Origin: UBA8949 sp942493365
Lineage (GTDB): Bacteria > Bacillota > Clostridia > Saccharofermentanales > UBA5734
DNA: 64,000 bases
Direction of reading: 5' to 3'
Assembly: GCA_942493365.1 (NCBI GenBank)
Contig: OW818697.1
Coordinates: forward strand, 372,001 to 436,000
The notes below the pieces were generated by a model. It was not told the DNA's origin and made no database searches. It worked only from the letters and a program-made list of their open reading frames with translations. Both the position numbers and the translations under genes were made by a program. Below, piece by piece: positions 1 through 8,445 of the stretch; the stretch's first letter is position 1; every line of letters starts with the position of its first letter.

Positions 1-172
1 CCACCCCATTAAGGATGCCCTTGCCCATGGTTAAAAATGAGTTGGCATCAACCCAGTCGTTGAATGCATAAAGTGGCGAGCAGGTTGAACTCAGCAAAAG
101 AAAGATCGTTGCTATTGATCCGCAAAACATCACATCACGCAAGCGGATATTCGGGGTGTCGCTTGTTTTCAT
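1..172 (-). CDS. Membrane protein, N-terminal fragment (cut by window edge)
   Basis: A reverse-strand reading frame opens with ATG at 170-172 and runs off the left edge after 57 codons without a stop. About 14 polar residues are followed by one hydrophobic segment (residues 15-31) and then a short segment with an Asn-Asp-Trp-Val-Asp-Ala-Asn stretch and a Met-Gly-Lys-Gly turn. This arrangement resembles the start of multi-pass glycosyltransferase-39-like (ArnT-type) membrane proteins, but that is recall of family appearance, not proof. It lies just downstream of the patatin gene on the same strand, with 14 bases between them, so the two may be co-transcribed. Confidence 0.5.
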   Translation of the reverse strand, partial: MKTSDTPNIRLRDVMFCGSIATIFLLLSSTCSPLYAFNDWVDANSFLTMGKGILNGV

Positions 173-186
173 ATTACCCTCAGTCT

Positions 187-1356
187 TCAATTGCTGTTTA
201 GAATGATCAAAGCCTCTGCGGCTTGATCGACGTTTCGGAACAGTTTCATGGGGGTCTTTAGCAGACTGCCGTTTTCCCTGGCTTTGGCGGTTAATTCCAT
301 CAGAAAAGCCAGTCGCATTGGAGGCAATAAGTCCAGTACACTCAGTTGACCTGCTTTAATCGCTGCAGCTTTGTGTTCGATTTGCAAGGCATGCCGCATT
401 TTCTGATAATCCAATTCAATAGCCTGACGACGTTGACGAAGCAAATCCAAAAACGATTTTGCTGAGTACAAAACCTGGCGGTCAACTTCATAAATCAGTG
501 CCGCTTGCTCCAATCCCCGCAGTGTCTTGCCGCCAAATTGTTTTAAAAGCTGGCGATACTCTTGAGGTTCGAATGTATAATATTCACCTCCAAGTCTGCC
601 AAATGCTTTCAAAGTATCCAAATAGCCCAGCCTCCGGTTGCGTATCAAGACGTCAGCTGTAATGTCAAAAGTTCCGCCCAAATCCTGGCGGTCATGAATA
701 AATGTCAGTTCAATGTTGTCAATCAAAGGGCTTTTTAAGATTGAATGATCGCTCAGGTCAATCGCGATAATTCGCCGAAAGCCTTGATCTTTGAGCATGG
801 AAATAGGCACATTGTCAACAAAGCCCCCATCTGCAAAGCGCGTGCCATCAATTTTTACTTTTTTCAATCCAGGCAATCCAGAACTGGCCATCATGAAATC
901 AACCAGCTGTCCCTCAGGAATATCATGGATCCAACGCGGTTCAGCCTGCATGCGGGGCATTTTGGTTGTCATAAGTCCATAGCCGATTCGACTGCTTCGG
1001 ACATGTTCCTCCTGGATATAGTATTTCAGCAAAGCCCGTAATGGCGCAGTGTTGAGTTCATGCTGCCTGATCATTTCACGAACGAGTATATCGGCGTTTT
1101 TAAAGCTTAACAAATCGGTAGATTTTAATGTATGATTTTCCGTAAATTCCAGGCACTGCTCCATCTGCAGGTTTTCCCAAAGGTGAACAGCACCTTCAAA
1201 GTTGTCACTCGCCATGAAGGCCCCATTAATTGAACCAATTGATGTGCCGACGATCGCTTTAAACTCTATTCCAATCTCGCGAAACGCTTCCCAGGCCCCG
1301 AGCTCAAAAGCCCCCTTTGAACCGCCGCCGCCTAAAGCCAACCCAAGATCAGTCAT
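187..1356 (-). CDS. Patatin-like phospholipase family protein
   Basis: Predicted serine lipase/acyl hydrolase of the patatin family, acting on phospholipids or acyl esters with a Ser-Asp dyad. The oxyanion-hole glycine loop GGGGSKG is at residues 9-15, the nucleophile is Ser39 in GTSIG, and the catalytic Asp is Asp176 in ADGGFVDN. All catalytic elements are intact. I start at the ATG at 1354-1356 because AAGGTGAT sits just upstream; an in-frame GTG three codons earlier lies inside that ribosome-binding site. There is no signal peptide, so a cytoplasmic enzyme is expected. The C-terminal half (residues 200-389) is helical and has no motif I recognise. The natural substrate cannot be read from sequence. 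Confidence 0.9.
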   Translation of the reverse strand: MTDLGLALGGGGSKGAFELGAWEAFREIGIEFKAIVGTSIGSINGAFMASDNFEGAVHLWENLQMEQCLEFTENHTLKSTDLLSFKNADILVREMIRQHELNTAPLRALLKYYIQEEHVRSSRIGYGLMTTKMPRMQAEPRWIHDIPEGQLVDFMMASSGLPGLKKVKIDGTRFADGGFVDNVPISMLKDQGFRRIIAIDLSDHSILKSPLIDNIELTFIHDRQDLGGTFDITADVLIRNRRLGYLDTLKAFGRLGGEYYTFEPQEYRQLLKQFGGKTLRGLEQAALIYEVDRQVLYSAKSFLDLLRQRRQAIELDYQKMRHALQIEHKAAAIKAGQLSVLDLLPPMRLAFLMELTAKARENGSLLKTPMKLFRNVDQAAEALIILNSN

Positions 1357-1580
1357 TGAGATCACCTTCTTTGGAAGAGAGATTATGCTTTGTTAATTTT
1401 ACCTTATCCAGAGAGCCCTGTCAAAATGAAAAGGCGTTTTAAGAGCGCCGCTTCATATAATCTACCGCGAACGGTTTTCTTGACTTTAGACTGATTTTGC
1501 CAAGGATGCCTCTCCCTCGATTGTTTGTTTCGGCCAGAAAGCATACAATGAAGTTAGCTTTTTGTAAGGGGGGATGTCTA

Positions 1581-2075
1581 ATGAAATTACTTGATTTTGC
1601 AATTCGAATGGAAAATGAAGGCGTCGAATATTATACAGGGCAGGCCAATCTGCACCCTGCTGGACCATTGAATCGCATTTTCAGGCAACTCGCAATCGCC
1701 GAACAGCGGCATGCCGACCTGCTGACGCGCCATGCCGCAGGTGAAAAATATTCATTATCTGATGAGAGCCTGCCTGAAAATGAAGGGGGGGTTTTCGCGG
1801 GTCTGGGGGATTTTCGACACGATCTTATAGAAAGCCCGGGGCAGCTGGAAGCTTATCGTTTTGCCATTACGCTTGAGGAACTCAGCGTGGATCTGTATCA
1901 GGGCATGCTGACCGAAGTCATCAGTGATCTGGATCGCACCTTGTTAGAGTATCTTGTTGCCAAGGAAAAGGAACATCTCGCGCTCTTTAATGAGCTCGAA
2001 GTGCTCCTCAATCGGCCTGTCGAGTGGGTCGAGTCAGCGGAATTTGGGCCATTCGGACCTCGGAAAGAATACTGA
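1581..2075 (+). CDS. Rubrerythrin/ferritin-like di-iron protein
   Basis: A 164-residue all-helical protein with the spaced Glu and ExxH ligands of a ferritin-like di-iron four-helix bundle: Glu in MENEGVEYY near residue 14, AEQRH near residue 45, a second Glu pair in TLEELSVDLY and EKEHLALF near residue 134. The C-terminal rubredoxin domain of true rubrerythrins is missing, so this is the short type, likely involved in peroxide or iron handling in an anaerobe. The start at ATG 1581 follows a strong AAGGGGGGA ribosome-binding site; the reading frame is open further upstream but without signals. It converges on the arsenic operon, with one base between the two stop codons. Confidence 0.75.
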   Translation: MKLLDFAIRMENEGVEYYTGQANLHPAGPLNRIFRQLAIAEQRHADLLTRHAAGEKYSLSDESLPENEGGVFAGLGDFRHDLIESPGQLEAYRFAITLEELSVDLYQGMLTEVISDLDRTLLEYLVAKEKEHLALFNELEVLLNRPVEWVESAEFGPFGPRKEY

Positions 2076-2076
2076 T

Positions 2077-2310
2077 TTAACTTTGAATTAGTTTTTTGAT
2101 TTCGGCTGTTGTCAGCACACGACCGGTCGATTTGATTTTGCCGTCAATGACCAGCCCCGGCGTGCGCATTACACCCGTTGCAGCGATTTCGGCCATTTCA
2201 GTCACGTAGACAATATTGGCATCTGATCCCAGTTCTTTAACCGCTTCTTCGGTGGCCTGCAACAGATTTTTACAATTTTTGCAGCCAGGGCCAACCACTT
2301 TGATTTCCAT
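2077..2310 (-). CDS. Small redox-active disulfide (thioredoxin-like) protein
   Basis: A 77-residue thioredoxin-fold protein of the small redox-active disulfide protein 2 family. The active-site pair CKNC is at residues 10-16 after a beta strand, and the cis-Pro turn TPGLVIDG is near residue 50. It lacks the usual Trp-Cys-Gly-Pro-Cys context. Last gene of the arsenic operon, one base after the CoA-disulfide-reductase gene. Proteins of this family are often next to YraQ/ArsP permeases; a role in keeping arsenic-reactive thiols or a reductase partner reduced is inferred from that context only. Confidence 0.85.
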   Translation of the reverse strand: MEIKVVGPGCKNCKNLLQATEEAVKELGSDANIVYVTEMAEIAATGVMRTPGLVIDGKIKSTGRVLTTAEIKKLIQS

Positions 2311-2311
2311 T

Positions 2312-3961
2312 TTATTTCTCCTCTTTTTTGTTTATTTTATATTGCCTGTAGCCGCCGGATAAGTTCTTAACCTTTTTGAAACCGCGGTTAATTAAAATAT
2401 TCTGAGCAGCGTTGCCGGTTGTTCCTTTATTGCAATAGGTCACGACCGATTTTTCTTGGTCCAGCTCGGACAATCGGTCACGAAGGGTTTCAAGCGGCAT
2501 GCTGATGGCGTGCTCAATATGACCTTCTTTGTACTGAAGCTCGGTACGCGCGTCGATAATTTGCAGGCTTTCAGGATCGGCTGGGCTCAAATGCTCTGCA
2601 GTGGCCAGATCCCGTCCGCGTGACAAAGCGCCGTCAAAAATCATACCGGTGTAGATAACGGGATCCTTTGTCGTCGCAAATTGCGGTGCGTAGCCCAGAT
2701 CAAGATGAACCAAATCTTGTACTTTCATGCCCGCTGTCATTGCGGTTACAAAAACGTCCATGCGCTTGTCGACGCCTTCGTAACCTACGATTTGAACGCC
2801 CAAAAGCTTATTGCTGGCACGATCTGCGATCGCTTTGATCACCATGTCCTGGCCACCGTAGTACTCAGGTTTATCCGGTTTTATATTATGAATGATCTCA
2901 ACATCGAAACCCGCTTCGCGCGCTTGCCGTTCATTTAAGCCGCTCGCCGCCACGCTCATTTCGAAGACTTTGAAAATGCCGGTACCCGCAATGCCATGAA
3001 AGGTCAGAGAACCACCGGTTATTGCGTCCCCTACGATCCGTCCGGTCTTGTTGGCTGTCGATCCAAGTGGCCGGTAGATTTTGCTATTATCAATGATGGA
3101 ATAGCTCTCAGCGCAGTCACCGCAGGCATAGACATCGGGCAAACTGGTTTGCATGGTATTGTTGACGGCAATCGCACCGGTCGGACCGATTGCCGCACCG
3201 ATCGATTGTGCAAGTGCTGTATTTGGCCTGACGCCAATGGCCATCATGACGATATCGGCTGACACCTCAGCGCCATTGTCGAGCACAACCGAAGACGATC
3301 TGATTGACGCGACAGCCTGTCCCGTTATCAGGGTGATCTTTTGCTTTTCAAGATATTGCGACAGATGGGGCGCCATATCAGGGTCAAGCAACGGACATAT
3401 CTGCGGCAGTTTTTCGATAACAGTGACCGATAGGCCCCGTTGACTGAAGCTTTCCACCATTTCCAGTCCGATGAAACCACTGCCGACCACAACGGCTGTG
3501 CGCGGCAGTTCTGCATCGATAAAGCGACGGATAGCCAGCGCACTGTTGGGGTTTCGCAGCGTGAAAACCTGTTTGTTGTCAATGCCTGGCATCGGCGGCA
3601 TGATAGACGTCGCACCTGTCGCCAGTACAAGAACATCGTAATGGTCTGTAAATTCTACTTGGTCAATAAGATTTCTCACAACAAGCCTTTTGTGCATCGT
3701 ATTGATGCTGACAACCTGATGTCTGGTCAGTACGTCAACCCGATATTTACTTTTGAAGAAGCCGGCATCGCGTGGTGTTAATTGGCCAAGTTTTTCAACC
3801 TTGCCGCTGATGAAGTAGGGCAATCCACAGCCGGAATACGAAATGTGTTCGTCCAGATCATAGATCACGATTTCAGCATTTTCGTCATTGCGCCGCGCTT
3901 TGGCCGCAGCTGATGTTCCGGCGGCCACGCCGCCAATAATCACAATTCGTTTCGTGTTCAT
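2312..3961 (-). CDS. CoA-disulfide reductase-like flavoprotein with C-terminal rhodanese domain
   Basis: FAD-dependent pyridine-nucleotide-disulfide oxidoreductase of the CoADR/Nox family. Residues 1-450 hold the FAD motif GGVAAGTSAAA near the N-terminus, the single redox Cys45 in SYSGCGLPYF, the NAD(P) motif GSGFIGLEM near residue 160 and a conserved GDCAE FAD contact. Residues 455-549 form a rhodanese domain with active Cys510 in TYCNKGTTG. CoADR-rhodanese fusions reduce CoA disulfide or polysulfide/persulfide substrates. The ATG overlaps the acr3 stop codon by four bases, so it is translated with the arsenic operon. In this setting it may supply reduced low-molecular thiols or act on sulfur-arsenic species; this is inference. 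Confidence 0.88.
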   Translation of the reverse strand: MNTKRIVIIGGVAAGTSAAAKARRNDENAEIVIYDLDEHISYSGCGLPYFISGKVEKLGQLTPRDAGFFKSKYRVDVLTRHQVVSINTMHKRLVVRNLIDQVEFTDHYDVLVLATGATSIMPPMPGIDNKQVFTLRNPNSALAIRRFIDAELPRTAVVVGSGFIGLEMVESFSQRGLSVTVIEKLPQICPLLDPDMAPHLSQYLEKQKITLITGQAVASIRSSSVVLDNGAEVSADIVMMAIGVRPNTALAQSIGAAIGPTGAIAVNNTMQTSLPDVYACGDCAESYSIIDNSKIYRPLGSTANKTGRIVGDAITGGSLTFHGIAGTGIFKVFEMSVAASGLNERQAREAGFDVEIIHNIKPDKPEYYGGQDMVIKAIADRASNKLLGVQIVGYEGVDKRMDVFVTAMTAGMKVQDLVHLDLGYAPQFATTKDPVIYTGMIFDGALSRGRDLATAEHLSPADPESLQIIDARTELQYKEGHIEHAISMPLETLRDRLSELDQEKSVVTYCNKGTTGNAAQNILINRGFKKVKNLSGGYRQYKINKKEEK

Positions 3962-5028
3962 GATTTCAGCTCCTTCTCCGGCGGAAACCAGCCGGTGGTT
4001 TGGTTGGCGATCTTAACCAGCATCAGCATGACCGGCACCTCGACCAGCACACCGACGATGGTGGCCAGCGCAACCGGCGAGGATGCTCCGAAGATCGATA
4101 TGGCAACGGCTACCGATAATTCAAAGAAGTTTGACGCGCCGATCATCCCGGCCGGCGCTGCAATGCTGTGATAGAGCTTGAGCTTCTTCGAGGCCAGGTA
4201 AGCTATGAAAAAGATCAGGAAAGTTTGGATGGTCAGCGGCACTGCGATCAGAATGATGTGCAGCGGGTTGTTGATGATAACATCACCTTGAAACGAAAAG
4301 ATGATGACCAGCGTCAGCAACAGGCCAATGATGGTCACATTGCTGAATTTGGGTAAAAACTTGTTGTTGAAGTAATCCGCTCCCTTGTGTTTGATTACGT
4401 TGACACGGGTCAGGACGCCGCCGAGCAGCGGGATGACAACAAACAGGCCAACCGACAGCAGTAGCGTCACCCACGGAATTTCGATGCCGCTGATCCCGAG
4501 CAGCAACGCAACGATCGGCGTAAAGGCGACCAGAATGATCAGGTCGTTGGTCGCGACCTGGACCACCGTGTAGGCTGCATTGCCTTTGGTCAGATAGCTC
4601 CAGACAAACACCATAGCCGTGCAGGGCGCGGCACCTAGCAGAATGGCGCCAGCCAGATAGTCTTTTGCCAATGTCGGTGAGATCAAATCTTTGAAGACAA
4701 CAAAGAAGAAAAACGCCGCGATGGCATACATGGTGAAGGGCTTGATCAGCCAGTTGGTCACCCAGGTCACATAAAGCCCTTTAGGGTTTTTGCCAATATA
4801 CTTGATGCTGGCAAAATCAACCTTCATCATCATCGGAAAAATCATCAGCCAGATCAGAATGGCAATCGGGATGGAAACCTGCGCGTATTCAAATTGTGCC
4901 AAAAAGTTGGGGATGGCGGGTAAAAAGCGACCTACCAGCACGCCGGCGGCCATGCAGAGAATGACCCATAGGGACAGGTATTTTTCAAAAAAGCCAATGC
5001 CTACTGTCTTCTTTGTGCGTTTTTCCAT
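3958..5028 (-). CDS. acr3: Arsenite efflux transporter, ACR3 family
   Basis: A 356-residue inner-membrane protein with about ten hydrophobic segments, the standard length of ACR3 carriers, which export As(III) driven by proton motive force. The family signature around the essential cysteine is present: Cys136 in LLGAAPCTAMVFVWS, and the conserved Glu in NFFELSVAVA in a later helix. A ribosome-binding site AAGGAGGAAG precedes the ATG. Third gene of the operon, 17 bases after the permease gene and overlapping the next gene by four bases. Both an ACR3 carrier and an ArsP-like permease in one operon suggest resistance to inorganic and possibly methylated arsenic. Confidence 0.93.
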   Translation of the reverse strand: MEKRTKKTVGIGFFEKYLSLWVILCMAAGVLVGRFLPAIPNFLAQFEYAQVSIPIAILIWLMIFPMMMKVDFASIKYIGKNPKGLYVTWVTNWLIKPFTMYAIAAFFFFVVFKDLISPTLAKDYLAGAILLGAAPCTAMVFVWSYLTKGNAAYTVVQVATNDLIILVAFTPIVALLLGISGIEIPWVTLLLSVGLFVVIPLLGGVLTRVNVIKHKGADYFNNKFLPKFSNVTIIGLLLTLVIIFSFQGDVIINNPLHIILIAVPLTIQTFLIFFIAYLASKKLKLYHSIAAPAGMIGASNFFELSVAVAISIFGASSPVALATIVGVLVEVPVMLMLVKIANQTTGWFPPEKELKS

Positions 5029-5045
5029 TTTTCTTCCTCCTTGGT

Positions 5046-6062
5046 TTAAATCAACAATGCGCTGATCGCATTGAAGGTGTAACCGATGATCAAGATGCCA
5101 ACCAACACGATGACGGCAAACGTCACCAGCAGTTTGGTCTTAACGACCTTTTTCAGCAAAATCATCGAGGGCAGCGACAACGCGGTCACGGCCATCATGA
5201 AGGCCAGCACGGTACCGATGCCGACGCCCTGCACGACCAGCGCTTCGGCAATTGGCAGGGTGCCGAAAATATCGGCGTACATCGGCGCGCCCAGCACCGT
5301 GGCAATGAGCACCGAAAAGATGTTGTCCTGACCCAGCACCGCCAAAATCCATTCTTTGGGAATGACGTTGTGGATCATCGCGCCGATACCGACGCCGATC
5401 AGAATGTACAGCCACACTCGTCGGATGATATCCAGTACCTGGTCGCGGCCAAACAGCAGGCGATCCTTGCGCGTCAGCGCAGCTTCATCTGAGTCAGCCG
5501 CCTTAACTGCGAAGACGAAAGGCTCGACGTATTTCTCCATTTTTAGTTTGCTGATCAGAGTGCCGCCGATTACGGCCAGGATGAGACCCACCACGACGTA
5601 AGCGATCGCGATTTTCCAGTTAAATATGCTCGCTAACAGCAGCACCGAAGCCAGGTCAACCAACGGTGAAGAGATGAGAAATGAAAATGTGACGCCGAGC
5701 GGCAATCCAGCGCTGGTAAAGCCGATAAATAGCGGGATCGATGAGCAGGAACAAAAGGGCGTGACGGTCCCCAGCAATGCACCCAAAATATTGCCGCCAA
5801 TGCCATGAAAGCGGCCGAGGATCTTGCGGCTGCGCTCGGGCGGAAAATAACTTTGAATGTAGGAAATAATAAAGATCAGGACTGAAAGCAGAATAAATAT
5901 TTTGATCACGTCGTAGATGAAAAAGTGAAGGCTGCCGCCAAGCCATTCACGGGTTGACAGCCCAAAGACTTGCTCCACCAATAGGCGAACCAGATCCGAT
6001 AACCAATTCATCTTCAGCATCTGATCATTCAGAAACCCAAGTATAGCGTTGATGACATCCAT
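5046..6062 (-). CDS. YraQ/ArsP-type permease (DUF318)
   Basis: A 338-residue membrane protein with two blocks of hydrophobic helices separated by a charged loop (about residues 175-215). The hallmark TPFCSCSSIPLF (Cys104, Cys106) and the repeated-half architecture mark the DUF318 permease family. One branch, ArsP, exports trivalent organoarsenicals such as methylarsenite; other members are of unknown substrate. Five bases separate it from arsR, with an AGGAG ribosome-binding site before ATG. Its place between arsR and acr3 supports an arsenic-related substrate, but ArsP identity cannot be fixed from sequence alone. Confidence 0.88.
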   Translation of the reverse strand: MDVINAILGFLNDQMLKMNWLSDLVRLLVEQVFGLSTREWLGGSLHFFIYDVIKIFILLSVLIFIISYIQSYFPPERSRKILGRFHGIGGNILGALLGTVTPFCSCSSIPLFIGFTSAGLPLGVTFSFLISSPLVDLASVLLLASIFNWKIAIAYVVVGLILAVIGGTLISKLKMEKYVEPFVFAVKAADSDEAALTRKDRLLFGRDQVLDIIRRVWLYILIGVGIGAMIHNVIPKEWILAVLGQDNIFSVLIATVLGAPMYADIFGTLPIAEALVVQGVGIGTVLAFMMAVTALSLPSMILLKKVVKTKLLVTFAVIVLVGILIIGYTFNAISALLI

Positions 6063-6067
6063 AGCCG

Positions 6068-6367
6068 TCAGCTCCTGCAGATGCAGTCGGTTTTGCCGGC
6101 CGTCATATTTACTAAGAATTTGCCAAGGTCATTCGAAACGCTGTTTTGCAAGGTATACCGCATCCACGCCCCGTCCTTGCGGGCTTGGACCAGGCCACAA
6201 TCGGTCAGGATTTTCATGTGGTAGGACAGCGTCGGTTGGGTGATTTCAAACGCCTCAAGTATATTGCAGGCGCAAAGTTCGCCGCAGGACAGCATTTCAA
6301 CAATCTTGAGCCGGGTCTCGTCGGACAAAGCCTTAAACAGGAGCGCGGCTTGTGGTCGGGTTAACAT
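6068..6367 (-). CDS. arsR: ArsR family arsenic-responsive repressor
   Basis: A 99-residue winged-helix repressor. The ligand-binding ELCAC motif places Cys32 and Cys34 in the alpha-3 helix as in classic ArsR, with a further Cys28; the recognition helix is around TQPTLSYHMKIL (residues 43-54). A Cys pair near the C-terminus (Cys95, Cys97) may also bind arsenic. I start at ATG 6365-6367, preceded by GAAGGT; the longer open frame upstream would begin inside the operator. The protein should bind the palindrome just upstream and release it when As(III) binds, controlling the five-gene operon. Confidence 0.92.
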   Translation of the reverse strand: MLTRPQAALLFKALSDETRLKIVEMLSCGELCACNILEAFEITQPTLSYHMKILTDCGLVQARKDGAWMRYTLQNSVSNDLGKFLVNMTAGKTDCICRS

Positions 6368-6402
6368 CGGGGTACCTTCTTTCCCGGCTGACTCGCAGCC
6401 GG

Positions 6403-6422
6403 ACATAGATAGTTATCGATGT
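6403..6422 (-). promoter_or_regulatory. Palindromic ArsR operator
   Basis: An imperfect 20-bp inverted repeat with half sites ACATxGATA and TATCxATGT, 16 of 20 positions symmetric. It begins one base downstream of the -10 hexamer and therefore covers the expected transcription start, the usual position for a repressor that blocks initiation. It is the obvious candidate binding site for the ArsR encoded 35 bases further on. Confidence 0.65.
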
Positions 6423-6423
6423 T

Positions 6424-6452
6424 ATAATACGTCAGATATAGACAGTTGTCAA
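6424..6452 (-). promoter_or_regulatory. Arsenic operon promoter
   Basis: On the minus strand, TTGACA (6447-6452) and TATTAT (6424-6429) are separated by exactly 17 bases, a near-consensus sigma-A promoter. The -35 hexamer lies only 7 bases from the stop codon of the upstream membrane-protein gene. The ArsR-type palindrome starts immediately after the -10 box. Confidence 0.8.
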
Positions 6453-6459
6453 TATGCTT

Positions 6460-7209
6460 TTACGCGCTGGCAACACTCAAATTGACATTGTTGGCTTCGG
6501 CAATTTTATTCGCGACGCTGAAGGCTTCATTTTCGCAGCCGGGCGGGCTGGGAATGCGGCAGTCATGCTGCTGATAGCCGTAACGTTGGAAGATTTCATA
6601 TTGAACGTTGATTTGCGCACCGGCTTGTCCTGGCTCAAAGACGACCTGAATCGGCCGCGTCATGGGCGCTTTCCACTGTACATACTCACCCAAGACCCAA
6701 GCGCCGTAGGGTCCAACATAGACTTCAGGCTGAGAATTGCGCATTTTCCGATAGGACATGATCGGCGCAATCCAGGCTGCGATGCAAATCAGGATCATCA
6801 TGCCCAGCATAACCAGAAGAAACCCCGCCGCATCTTCTAGGTCATCAAATCCGAAAGCAGTGAATAAACCGCCGATGATGACAAAGAACGCGATAACAAT
6901 TAATATCAGAATTCGATTGCTTTTCTTGCGCGCTTTGAATTCTGCTTCTGCTTTCTGCTGCTGCTGCGCCATGTCAAAAGTCCAGCGTGCCAGCAATTCT
7001 TCGTGCTTGAACATGCGCTCCAACCGGCGGGACTGGGACGCAAAAACAAAAATGCAGATCAAAAATGTAATGGCCAGCACCAGTCCAACCGGGATCATCC
7101 AGAAGGTGTCTGTTTTATCCAGTGCAAAACCGGCATAGGTCACGGCAGCACCGATCAAGGTGAAAATAACTGCGATAATCATCCATTTTTTGGCATTGTT
7201 TTTCGGCAT
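6460..7209 (-). CDS. Membrane protein of unknown function
   Basis: A 249-residue protein I cannot assign. Two hydrophobic helices (residues about 10-30 and 37-57) are followed by a charged helical stretch rich in Gln, Lys and Glu (65-97), two more hydrophobic helices (98-118 and 127-150), and a soluble beta-rich domain (150-249) with a GPYGAWVLGEYVQW segment and two cysteines. The layout suggests four membrane spans with the C-terminal domain on one side. A strong AGGAGGAT ribosome-binding site precedes ATG 7209. It lies directly upstream of the arsenic promoter but has no visible link to arsenic. Confidence 0.7.
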   Translation of the reverse strand: MPKNNAKKWMIIAVIFTLIGAAVTYAGFALDKTDTFWMIPVGLVLAITFLICIFVFASQSRRLERMFKHEELLARWTFDMAQQQQKAEAEFKARKKSNRILILIVIAFFVIIGGLFTAFGFDDLEDAAGFLLVMLGMMILICIAAWIAPIMSYRKMRNSQPEVYVGPYGAWVLGEYVQWKAPMTRPIQVVFEPGQAGAQINVQYEIFQRYGYQQHDCRIPSPPGCENEAFSVANKIAEANNVNLSVASA

Positions 7210-7279
7210 CGTCTGATCCTCCTGTATTAAAAAGGGTTCTCAAACGATCATATCATATTTGAATGTTTTGGTTCGACGG

Positions 7280-8272
7280 TTATTCTAAATTAGACGCGGC
7301 GAAAAATGCGTCGATATTACCCAACGGCGATCTGGCTGGAATGTCACAACCGGATGACAACACAAAGTTGCTGTACCCGCGCATTTGTTCGCGCAGTTTT
7401 TTAGTGGCGTCCGCAACCGACTCTGGCGTCCCGTTGGCAAATTGCGTTGCCGGGTCAATGTTGCCGCAAACCAAGCGGTCGCCTGGGATCAGATTGATCA
7501 CGTCGGACAGCTTGATGGCATTGCCGAAATGGAAGGCGCGAGCGCCTGTTGCGATGATGTCATCAATCAGCGCTACAACATTGCCGCAGTTGTGATAAAC
7601 CACAATAAAATTGTCATCCTGCACGGCGGCAACGATGCGCCTTACATAATCAGCCGAAAATTCGGCATTCCAGGACGGTGACAAGAGACCGGCTGCCGGT
7701 TCGGCCATGATAATGCCGTTGGCACCAGATTCTTTAAAGGCCAAAATATAGTCGATCAAAAACTTTGTCGCCTTGTCCAGTACATCATGCACCATGTCCG
7801 GTTCATCGACAGCCTTGTACATGATTTCGGTCATTTCCATCATGCGGCCTGCAAGCGAAAAAGGTCCGATCACGCCGGCCAATATCGGTCGATCGGTGAT
7901 CATCTCACTGGCCAGACGAATCGCCCGAACACATTCACCTGTTCGTCCTGCGCCTACAGCAGGCACTGCCAGATTGGCTGCGTCATCAACCGTGTCGATC
8001 AGTCGGCCTGTGATGCTCGGTACTTCAATGTCCGAATATTTGGCAGCTGCACCAAAGGCCTCCGCCTCGACTGACAGGTCCATGTTGCTGACCGCAGCCA
8101 GTGTTGGATATCGATCCGCGATGGCTTTCATGCAACGCGCCTGCAGTTCGCCGTCGCGTACCAGCTCCTCCACATTTGTGCCGATCAGATGAATTCCAGG
8201 AAACGATAACACCGGCATTGGCCTTTTATTGGCTTCGTTTAAACATTCTTTGATCCATTGATTCATGTCCAT
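7280..8272 (-). CDS. Uroporphyrinogen decarboxylase (URO-D) family protein
   Basis: A 330-residue TIM-barrel protein of the URO-D family. In anaerobes such paralogues are mostly not heme enzymes but corrinoid methyltransferases (MtaA/MtbA-type) or related demethylation partners. Seen here: the N-terminal PMPVLSFPGI segment, GVIGPFSLAGRMM in mid-protein, GANGIIMAEPAAG, and a YHNCGN motif whose His and Cys resemble the zinc-binding residues of the methyltransferase branch, followed by a terminal SSGCDIPARSP motif. No corrinoid protein is adjacent, so the partner is unknown. I start at ATG 8270-8272, preceded by TGAGGTG. Confidence 0.8.
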   Translation of the reverse strand: MDMNQWIKECLNEANKRPMPVLSFPGIHLIGTNVEELVRDGELQARCMKAIADRYPTLAAVSNMDLSVEAEAFGAAAKYSDIEVPSITGRLIDTVDDAANLAVPAVGAGRTGECVRAIRLASEMITDRPILAGVIGPFSLAGRMMEMTEIMYKAVDEPDMVHDVLDKATKFLIDYILAFKESGANGIIMAEPAAGLLSPSWNAEFSADYVRRIVAAVQDDNFIVVYHNCGNVVALIDDIIATGARAFHFGNAIKLSDVINLIPGDRLVCGNIDPATQFANGTPESVADATKKLREQMRGYSNFVLSSGCDIPARSPLGNIDAFFAASNLE

Positions 8273-8287
8273 GGTTGAATACACCTC

Positions 8288-8317
8288 AAAACTAAAATAC
8301 TGTTTTATTTTAGTTTT
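8288..8317. promoter_or_regulatory. 11-bp perfect inverted repeat upstream of the URO-D gene
   Basis: Arms 8288-8298 and 8307-8317 are exact reverse complements separated by 8 bases, AT-rich (AAAACTAAAAT). The element ends at the ribosome-binding site of the URO-D gene. It could be an operator or a leader hairpin; read on the plus strand it is followed by a short T run, but no plus-strand gene ends here. Confidence 0.4.
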
Positions 8318-8371
8318 TTCGCTGCGCAAAATCTAAAACAATGTCAGCATTTATAGCATTTATCGGTGTTC

Positions 8372-8402
8372 TTGCTACAAGCACGCAACGGGGTGCTATA
8401 AT
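8372..8402 (+). promoter_or_regulatory. Putative promoter of the lipoprotein gene
   Basis: TATAAT at 8397-8402 is preceded by TGC, forming an extended -10 element. A weak -35 match, TTGCTA (8372-8377), lies 19 bases upstream. It sits 43 bases ahead of the start codon at 8446. Confidence 0.5.
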
Positions 8403-8445
8403 GAATGCATGTTCTGCTATGTCTTTTCAATACAAGGAGGCTGTT

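Noticed and set aside
1430..1500. Possible terminator (GGCG/CGCC repeat) between the patatin and rubrerythrin-like genes
   Set aside because: Both genes start here divergently, so no transcript ends at this place, and the stem is short without a T run.
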